The notes beneath the pieces were generated by a model that saw nothing but the letters and a program-made list of their open reading frames with translations, was not told where the DNA came from and did no database searches. DNA of 64,000 nt from Castanea sativa (taxonomy: Eukaryota > Streptophyta > Magnoliopsida > Fagales > Fagaceae): the NCBI RefSeq assembly GCF_040712315.1, contig NC_134020.1, positions 52,375,751 to 52,439,750 of the forward strand, read 5' to 3'. Below are positions 55,446 through 64,000 of the stretch, piece after piece. A program made the translations under genes and the position numbers. Within the stretch, counting starts at the first letter, position 1, and every line of letters begins with the position of its first letter.

Positions 55446-58175
55446 TCATTTACGGCGATTATTGTCATCTGAAAGCTTCCGATGCTTATTTGGGAGAATA
55501 TCATCCATATTCATCCATGGTGCAAGGTCATCGATGCCACAGAAATCAAATTGCAATTCAGGATTTGTATGGTTGCAATCTTCTTGGTGTCCACTCAATT
55601 CATTCGGGGGAAAATTTGAATGCACATATCCACTAGATTCGTTTGTAACAGAAGGCATACCAGGAATTGGTTCAATCTGAGGAGGAGTTCCATGATTGCC
55701 ACCTGCTTGACAGTTATTAGCATATCTACTTGATTCATTTGGAAAATAAGTCATACTATGAGTTGGTTCAACCATCTGAGGGGGATTTCCATAATTGCCA
55801 ACTACTTGAGAGTAATTAGCATGTCCACTTGATTCACTTGGCAAATAAGGCATGCCAGGAATTGGTTCAACCATCTGAGGAGGATTTCCATAATTTCCAA
55901 CTGCTTGAGAGTCATTAGCATGTCCACTTAGTTCATTTGGAAGAGAAAGCATACTAGGAGTTGGTTCAACCATCTGAGGATTTCCATAATTTCCAACTGC
56001 TTGAGAGTCATTAGCATGTCCACTTAGTTCATTTGGAAGAGAAAGCATACTAGGAGTTGGTTCAACCATCTGCGGAGGATTTCCATAATTTCCAACTGCT
56101 TGAGAGTCATTAGCATGTCCACTTAGTTCATTTGGAAGAGAAAGCATACTAGGAGTTGGTTCAACCATCTGAGGAGGACCACCATAATAGCCAACTTCTT
56201 TAATGGCAGAAAGCATACTAGGAATTGGTTCAATCATCTGTGGAGGACTTCGATAAGAGCCAACTTCTTGAATGGCATTAGCAATAGCATATCTACTTGA
56301 TTTGGGAAAAGAAGGCGTAGCAGGAATTGGTTCAACCATCTGAGTTCTTTTTGTGGCAGTGGCACGATGTGCTTGCAAATATTTTTCAAAAAGTAGATGT
56401 TTTTGCACATATCTTGGATCAAAGTGAAGCTCAGGAAGCACAGGAATCACAGGATTAATATGTATTCTACTCAAATTTGCATCACTTCTCTTATAAATCC
56501 TAGGAGTTGGTTTAACCATCTGAGGAGGACCTCCATAATAGCCAACTGCTTGAGTGGCATTAGCATCTCTACTTGATTTATTTGGAGAAGAAAGCATAGC
56601 AGGAATTGGTTCAACCATCTGAGTTCTTTTTGTGGCAGTGGCACGATCTGCTTGCAAATATTTTTCAAAAAGTAGATGTTTTTGCACATATCTTGGATCA
56701 AAGTGAAGCCCAGGAAGCACAGGAATCACAGGATTAATATGTATTCTACTCAAATTTGCATCACTTTTCTTATAAATCCTAGGAGTTGGTTCAACCATCT
56801 GAGGAGGGCCTCCATAATAGCCAACTGCTTGAGTAGCATTAGCATTTCTACTTGATTTATTTGGAGAAGAAAGCATAGCAGGAATTGGTTCAACCATCTG
56901 AGTTCTGTCATTGGCACGCTTTGCTTGCAACTTATTAGCATATTCTTCAGTAGGGCGATGCATTCCTTGCACATCGTAAGGTGGAAACTTTGGACGAACC
57001 ACAGGATTATTACAAATTCTGCTCAAATTTTCATTACTTTTCTTATAAATCCTACATAAAACATACTCATCCCACTGGATGATACAAAATTCAAAGATAG
57101 TTAATTACAATAGATGGCAACAATGATGCCGGAAGAAAATCACAAAAGCTTAAAGAAAGTTCAAACAGCATTTTAATGGTATAAGAGCTAATACAAAGGA
57201 TAAGATCTATATACCATCATCCCATTTTCACTCCTTTCAGTTTGAGGAAGAACTTCAAGTCTATATTCATCCATAACCCACTTGGTAGGGACACCTTTTG
57301 GAGGTTTTCCTTTATAAAAATGTAGTTGCTTCTTAAACCCAACTACAATTCCATTCTCTTGTATTTGCAGCTCACCACCAAAGGCCTCCCAAAATCCATC
57401 ATTGGTAGATTGGTTTTGGCAGATTACCCTACTCTTCTTTAGATTCTTTCCCTCCACTGAAGTAAAAAAGTACCATTCATTTTCACTTGATTGTGGGTGT
57501 TGTCCTGTTAAAACTTAAGAGTCAATCATCCAATGAACAAAAACAGAGTAAAAACAAATATCAAAGCCATGTAAATAATGCACCTTTACTAGGTCTTTTG
57601 ACATTAAAAGATTGTGTAGTATACTAGTTCTAACTGAAACGTACATGCATGTATTTTACACAATATGGCATGTCATATCCCATGATTCTTTCTTTCTTTT
57701 AGCAAAATAAACTTTCAGCATTGGAAAAGAACAAGTTTCTTCCATCATCCAACTCAAAAAAAAATTAAAGAAAAGTAAAAAGAAACCATTTGGGTATATA
57801 TATTTTTCAAGAAAAACCAAAACCTGTAAGCCATTCGGGGCTGTGGTTATAAAGTTCAACTTCCACAATCTTGTTCGAAGGAAGCTGTTGATTGAGGACC
57901 TTCCTCTTCAAGTACAAAGTAAGAAGCTCAAGATCACTGCGGCAGAACCCAAGTGGGGGATCTTGATTTTCAAAACTAATGCCGTGGTTGTCTTTCTCGC
58001 CATCAGGATCAAGATCAATCACAACAGGTGAAGATGAACTTATAACATTGCTGGTTGGTGCATTCAGGGGTTGTGGCATTTGTGTTGTAATACTAGTGCT
58101 TATATTGGAAACCACTTGGGCAGTGGTAGCAGGAACTTGGTAACTCGGCTTGCTTTGCTCATCATTAAACTCCAT
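55446..58175 (-). CDS. NAC-4: divergent NAC-like protein with large tandem-repeat region, 756 aa, three exons
   Basis: Exons 58175-57824, 57504-57215 and 57074-55446 (introns 319 and 140 bp, phases 1 and 0). The N-terminal extension is ~70 residues. The NAM domain keeps the scaffold ([80 protein letters not shown]). Subdomain A is shortened (PPLGFCRSDLELL), and the usual [14 protein letters not shown] stretch reads STNDGFWEAFGGE, so the DNA-contacting Lys is lost. The ~530-residue C-terminal region has two repeat systems. A 91-93-residue unit starting at RIYKKSNENLSRI (subdomain E) is present three times (DNA 57053-56781, 56780-56502, 56501 to about 56245). A ~33-residue unit (PQMVEPTPSMLSLPNELSGH, then ANDSQAVGNYGNP) appears as three nearly identical plus two decayed copies (56175-55675). 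The end NKHRKLSDDNNRRK matches the family. DNA binding is doubtful; a dominant-negative or scaffold role is possible. Confidence 0.75.
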
Positions 58176-60640
58176 ACTTGGAACTCTCTCAAGAAGAAGA
58201 AGAAGAAGACAACTTCGTCACGAACTTAATTCATGAAACTCTCTGTTTCTTGGAGTGATGGTACTTTGGAAAATATGATTACACATTTGATTCAATCTTT
58301 ATTTATAATCTTTTGGGTAAAAAAACGGACTAACCGACTAGCTAATGTGATATAAGTCCAAGTTTAATAAAATCTTGATAATAATTTTTTTAAAAAAATC
58401 AAAAACTGATTTTTAAAAATTCTATATATTTTTTCTTAAGTTATATTTCTATCTAGTATCTATTCTAGATTACGGTACTACAATTTTAAAATTGAGTACT
58501 TAATTTTTAACCCAAATGCCACGTATGTGATTAAGTATACAGTGAAAACTGAAAACACAAAGAAAAAAAAAAGGAAAAAGAAAAGACAAAGCAATTGATA
58601 TATTCATTTCTATGTTGTTAGTAAATAAACATATGTATAGTATATTATAAATTTATTATACTTATTATGCCATATAAAATTTTCATTTTTTGAAGGATTG
58701 CCGTATAAACTTTTCACACTTCACACACACATATATATAAAATTGAATTTAAATTTTATTTCATATTTAAATCCTTTCTGATTAGAATCCCACTAAATCA
58801 TATTTTCTTTAATTTTTTCTAAAGAAAAAAACATATACAAGAAAGAAAGAAATATTTCCTAACACACATAAGGAAAAAAAATAAAGCAAATTCCATGAGG
58901 GAAAAGAAAAGGGAGAGATAAGACAATGGCGGAGCTACAAATTTTCACTTGGGGGTCAAACTATGGTATTCATAAATGGGCCAAACTATAATCATAAAAT
59001 TTTATAATTTTATTGTAACCTTTAAAAAAAATTTCCCGTCTATTCGGTATTTTTTTTAATCAAATTGTGAATGACTAGATCTTATTGCGATATATCATTT
59101 GTACGTTTGTATATTAGATTTCAAATAAAAAAAATTATAATTATAATGAATTATAATAATATGAGATAATAAATATTTTTTTATTATTTTGGATTATATG
59201 CTAAGTAAGTGAATGAAAAAAAAGTAGGTGAATGAAGGAATATTTTGAACATTATCTCCTTCATTAATTGATTATATATTTTCCTTAAAAATACAGTTCA
59301 AAATTTAATATATGCATATATACACTAACATATTAAATAGTCGATTAGTTGATTTTCTATCACACTCTTCCTACTCCACTATATATTTCACAAATAAAAA
59401 CATGTCATGTGTCCATTTATTTTATTAAATGCTAAATTTATGCCTTCTAGTTCTTCAATTACTTAAATATGATGGGTTATTTATTTATTTATTTTAGGAA
59501 ATTGAAATAATAGAAGTCATAAATTTAGCATTTTAAAAAAGTAGATGGACATGTGGCATATTTTTATTTGTGGAGCATATACTGGAGCAAGAAGCGTGGA
59601 ATAGAAGATTTGGACCCATTAAGATGACATAAGTATGTCATTCTTTTTATTTTGAAATATTATTATACAAAATAAAAAAATATAGTCATTCTTTTTTCTT
59701 TTTTTTTTGAGAAACACACACATATATATTCATTCTTAGTCCCTAATTTTTCATTCAAAATTGTAATATACAATTACTTAGGTCTATTTACGTGTATTTC
59801 ATTTTCATTTTTTATGTATTATTTTTAGAATATTTTAAAAAAATTGAAATGCATACCTTTTATATACTGTATATACTTCATCGCGTATAGTACTAACGTA
59901 CTACGTCATGTTGATTTCTTGTATCAGGTTGTTGGATCCTAAATCAAACCACAATGTAAAATGGGTCATCGATTCAAGATCTGTGAAAGTTTGGTATTAA
60001 AGAAAGCAATTAATTAAGTGTATTTGGGAAAAAAAAAATCTTATTGGACGCAATTTAATTTCAAATATATAGTTGATTTTGGTTAAATTTGGTTTGATCG
60101 ATCATATAAGAAGAAACAATGAACAAATCCAAATTCAAGTAAACCTGATAGAAACTTAAGAAGCTTCTGATTAAATAAATGCAAGATTTTTTCAATGTCA
60201 GTATCATTACCTAAAATATAGGGTTTGGGTTATATAAAAGATATAAATTAAAAAAATGATGATGTCCTCTTAATAAAAGGAAAGTAAAATAGCTAAACTC
60301 ATAATAAATCATAATTTGGCAAACTCAAATTTCTTGCTAAATGACAATTGGTATTGACCTGTGCGACACAATTTGCAATTTGATTTCCTGTTCTATAGGT
60401 ATATTGAATAAGAACTTACACAACTGTAGGCAAAAAATTTATACCTTTCATTTCTAAAACATTTTTTCTAAAGATTCAAAGAGACCCTAAGCTTTGACAA
60501 ACTAATCCATAAGAACTTCCTTATTAGCTAGTATCGTCATACTAAACATTCAAAGCGACCCTACACTGCTGGTAAGAATCATTTAGAAGGATTATGATAA
60601 TGATCAGAAAGCTTTTGACACTTAAGAAAGCTTTTGACAC
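58176..60640. other. NAC-4 promoter and intergenic DNA up to NAC-5
   Basis: Minus-strand TATA-like ATTATAAATAAAG near 58296-58308. The conserved block AAGTCCAAGTTTAATAAA lies at 58354-58371. A GGCGGAGCTACAAATTTTCA / GGGGGTCAAA phrase near 58928-58970 looks like a decayed transposon end. A long inverted repeat lies at 59361-59605 (separate entry). The 3' block of NAC-5 (CATACTAAACATTCAAAGCG) is at about 60537-60556. No further gene. Confidence 0.45.
59361..59605. repeat. long inverted repeat (arms about 100 bp, hairpin MITE)
   Basis: The left arm has CTTCCTACTCCACTATATAT, CACAAATAAAAACATGTCAT, GTGTCCAT and AAATGCTAAATTTATG. The right arm carries these in reverse complement (CATAAATTTAGCATTT, ATGGACATGTGGCATATTTT, TATTTGTGGAGCATATACTG, GAGCAAGAAG). 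Identity is about 80% by eye with a loop of some 50-60 bp. Confidence 0.75.
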
Positions 60641-63247
60641 TTAATAATCTGGGACATTATTATCTATTTGACAGTTGTTGGAAAATTTTGGATCTGATGC
60701 TAAGATGTAATCTCCATGTTTTGAAGTGTCCTTGTTTTCTTGATCTCCACTTGATTCAACCGAATGACTAGGATCAATTGGAGAAAAGGTTGAAGTCAAA
60801 TGCATGTATTCACTCCATTCATTTGTGGCAAAGACCGAAGTTGAAGGCATGTATCCATTAGATTCATTTGTCGAAAAGCTCGAATGCCCTAAAGTAGGCA
60901 TATAGGAAATTGGTTCACCTTTCTTGATAGAAGTCTCATAATTGCCAATCATTGCATTCAATTCTGTAGAATGCAGTAGAGGATGCCTAGAGTAAAAGGG
61001 TTCAACCATTAGAGGAGCAGTTTCATGATTGCTAGCCTCACCTTGAAACTGATTATGGAGGTTACTAACGGTATGAGCATTAGGTGTTCCATAGTTGCTA
61101 GCCAAAGTTTGAAAAAGATTAGGAAAGCTACTAGTTATATTATCATGAGGAAGAGTTCCATAGTTGCTAGCCACAGTTTGAAACAGATTAGGAAAGCTAC
61201 TTGTTACATTATCATGAGGAAGAGTTCCATATTTGCTAGCCATTGCTCGAAACCCATTAGGGAACCTACTCACATGCATACGAGCAAAAGCAGGTACATT
61301 TTGGTAGGACTGATTTATAAAATCCAAAAGTTCAACTATTTTCATATCAACATTTTTCAGTGGCTCATTTCTATCATTAGCATGTGAAGATGTGGGATAA
61401 ACCTTTTGAGTATGAGTCTCGCTTGATTTGCTCTCATTTTTCTGATAAATCATACACAAAACCCATTTATCCAACTGCAAGACACAAAATTCAATAACAG
61501 TTAGATCTAAAATAAATGATAACAATGATGTTTGAAAAAGAAATCTGACATTGAAATAATATTTTAGTAATATAAAAAGGCTATAACAAAAGAATAAATT
61601 CTACTTACCCTCATGTCAGTTTCACTTGCACTAGTTACAGGAGGATGATTAATTCTATATTCATTCATGATCCAATTGGTCTTGTCACCCTTTGGAGCTT
61701 TTCCTCTATAGAAAACAAGTTTCTTCTTATACCCAACTACAAGTTCCTTGAATTTGATTGCCGTGTCAGTTCCAGTGGCCTTCCAATATCCATCACCTGC
61801 AGCTCGATTTGGATGCTTTCCATTTCGATACTTTCGTTCCCTTGGAGTAAAAAAGTACCATTTGTTTTGTCCATATTGCTTGTATTCTTCTGTTAGTCAT
61901 TCAAAATGTTACATTTAAAAAATTTCTCATGAAAAACATGCATGAAATAAAATAAAGCAATTGGCATATGAATAGAACTTTTTTTTTATACAGGCTTTTC
62001 TATACCAAAGAGATGGTACTATTTGTTTATAAATATCACAACACAAATCAATTATTGTGAGGTACCGGTGCACCATGGTTTCCAATTGAGCAATTTTATA
62101 AACTGTTGAGTAATTTTGAAAGACAGTTTCAAAATAATTAAGATTGTATTTTAATGTGGGAAGGGATTATATTTAAATAAACAGAATTTTAAAATAGATG
62201 TTATAAATGGATCCAAGAGGGGAATCTTAATAATGGGATTATATAATACTCTTTGAGGAGACTAAAAATTCAATAGTGGATCATATGTAAATAATGGCAC
62301 AAATATGTATTCACAGTACTTGAGGTTTTTCAGTGTAACAAACCTCCCTAAGATTTTTTTAATAAGAAAATATAAGAGATTTTGTGTCAACAGTTTACAC
62401 ATAAAGTAGTACTATAGGTTTTTTTAAAAGTATTATACTCAAAACTTAATGGAGGTTTTATCTAAAGGGGTTTGTTTATTTTTCCAATTTTTGTCTATAT
62501 CCATTATTCACTCTTTCAGATTAATAAAAATTAACAAAAGAAACTTTAAGATCATGAAAAATTATCAAAATGACTGATCTATCCAACTCAAAACATCAAA
62601 GAAAACTGAAACTTAAACACCATGCAATATATATGTTTGTGTGTGTAAAAAAGTTACTACATAATATAGCATATATACCAATGATTCTTTCTTTTTGATT
62701 AATAACAATTAACAAAAGAAACTTAAACGCAATGCAATATAAATCATCAAATTGACTGATGCATTGGAATAGAAAAGAACAAGATCAAGTTTCAACTCAA
62801 AACAATCAAAGAAAATTTATAAAGTATGTTTGGAGAAGAACCTGCAAGCCACTCGGGGCTGTGGTCATAGAGTTGAACATCCACAATCCGATTCCAAGGC
62901 AAGGGATGATTCAAGACCTTCCTGATCAAGTAATGCATGACTAGATCAATGTCGGTGGGGCTGAACCTAAACCCAGGTGGGGGTTCCGCATGTTCAAAGC
63001 TGTGGTACTCCTTCTCTGCTCCTCCATCGAAATCATTGAGGAGTCTGTGTAAAGCCAACTCATCCTCTTCTAATTGAAACTTTTTCTCCTTTAGTTTTTC
63101 CTCATCTGGATGATCAACCACACTAGGTGATGAATGTGTTGTATGGTTTATATCGGGAACCACTTGGTTTGCTATGTCAGAAACCATCAAAGTCTGCTTG
63201 TTTTGCTCATGATAAAACTCCATACTGCTCTCTGGAGAAAAAGACAT
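60641..63247 (-). CDS. NAC-5: NAC-domain transcription factor, 506 aa, three exons
   Basis: Exons 63247-62842, 61889-61609 and 61474-60641 (introns 952 and 134 bp, phases 1 and 0). The N-terminal extension (~86 residues) starts [18 protein letters not shown], close to NAC-1, and carries a short acidic/Lys stretch ([18 protein letters not shown]). The NAM domain is intact: [112 protein letters not shown]. The C-terminal ~275 residues hold 21-residue units ([20 protein letters not shown], then QTV) in two close and two looser copies, followed by repeated (S/N)STNES(N)GYMP phrases and an acidic end. It is the member closest to a canonical NAC activator. The frame stops before the NKR-KLSDDHN-type tail of NAC-1/2/4, at NVPDY; the DNA beyond still resembles it. 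Confidence 0.85.
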
Positions 63248-64000
63248 TGCCACAAAGGTAACTATGAAACACACACACACACACTCTCTCTTTTATCAAC
63301 CTTGAAATGATAGGATTTCTGATTATTCCGAATTTAATCCAATCGATTATCTTTAGAAAAAATGGTAATAAATAATTGATAAGTCCAAGTTTAATAAAAT
63401 CAAAACTGATCATCAATGATAATTACAATTTCTACAAGGTTGACTGGACCCATCACAAAACGAGTAAATATCATAGGAATAGCAACTTCTTGTAGTTCAA
63501 ACATCTCTAACTCATGCATATTTATGATATGTACCAAACATAAAAGATAAAGATGGGAGTTTTACACTTTTTTTTTCAAATGTAAATCTTCTTAAAAGAT
63601 GTCTCTGAACTCAAGTAAAACACTGAACACAAGTTATCTTTCTATCGGCAATACAGCAATAGTGATATCAAATATAAGTTTTTACCTACTTTGATTATAC
63701 TTAGGAAAATTGTTAGTTTACATTGCACTATCAATGTAAGATTTACATGTGTGCAACACTGTACACTTTTATGCAAATATGTACAATATTATCACTTTTG
63801 CAAATGTGTACAATGTTGTGTACATTTGTTTAATCTTACATTGATATTACAAAGTAAGCCAATAATTGTTCTTTTACATATATAATTAGAATGATTTTGT
63901 GATTCAACATTTTATATATAAGGGGGAAAAGGAGAAACATTATTTTATCATTCCAAACGCAGCAAATAAAGAAATATAGGATAAGCAATTTCCAAAAATG
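63248..64000. promoter_or_regulatory. NAC-5 upstream region
   Basis: A (CA)n tract at 63270-63284 and CT-rich leader. TATA-like TTGATAAAAGAG (minus) near 63290-63301. The conserved block AAGTCCAAGTTTAATAAA lies at 63381-63398. An imperfect foldback is at 63715-63862. Confidence 0.45.
63715..63862. repeat. imperfect foldback / MITE-like repeat
   Basis: Left TTTACATTGCACTATCAATG with TAAGATTTACA, and right TAATCTTACATTGATATTAC with AAAGTAA, are inverted copies. The inner part has several TGTACA(C/A) / GTGTACA motifs that also pair. Confidence 0.5.

Noticed and set aside
1..64000. tRNA, rRNA, CRISPR array, organellar insertions
   Set aside because: Looked for cloverleaf A/B-box spacing, rRNA-like conserved blocks and regularly spaced short repeats; none was convincing. 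The only regular arrays are the minisatellites and transposon arrays listed.

Overview
The window is nuclear DNA from a flowering plant. It is AT-rich and intergenic-heavy, genes have short exons with GT-AG introns, and it carries many plant-type transposon remnants (hAT, PIF/Harbinger, Stowaway, Helitron, LTR and LINE pieces). Gene content (NAC factors, PPR protein, LRR receptor-like protein) and the repeat style suggest a eudicot, probably a woody rosid. A closer assignment (for example Fagales) is only a guess. No tRNA, rRNA, CRISPR or bacterial-type feature was seen. All exon coordinates were built by hand from splice signals and frame continuity.

Layout. Bases 1-360 (minus) hold the 5' end of an LRR receptor-like protein gene that leaves the window. 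A broken relict copy lies at 7030-7345, and a copy of its upstream region near 11.2 kb. From 1 to 21 kb the DNA is mostly transposon-derived: an LTR remnant, an eIF3d pseudogene (4.3-4.7 kb), a clean hAT element with an 8-bp target duplication (5.49-6.26 kb), two back-to-back Harbinger-like elements sharing one TTA (14.8-17.2 kb), and a Stowaway MITE (18.9-19.2 kb). From 22 to 36 kb there are three plus-strand genes: a five-exon coiled-coil protein of 529 aa, a two-exon mitochondrial-type PPR protein of about 621 aa, and an 82-aa small membrane protein gene with a 2.1-kb leader intron.

From 38.7 to 63.3 kb, five minus-strand NAC-domain genes lie in tandem, called NAC-1 to NAC-5 by increasing coordinate. 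All share the same three-exon structure and the same two intron phases. Each has an acidic N-terminal extension, a NAM DNA-binding domain and, except NAC-3, a long C-terminal region made of family-specific amino-acid repeats. NAC-1, NAC-2 and NAC-5 keep a conventional NAM core. NAC-3 has lost its C-terminal region. NAC-4 has a strongly altered NAM domain and a large, recently expanded repeat region. Shared promoter, intron and 3'-flank sequences show that the cluster arose by tandem duplication. Helitrons and a tandem array of Helitron-like units, interrupted by a solo LTR, lie between the copies. This expanding, diverging NAC cluster is the most interesting part of the window.
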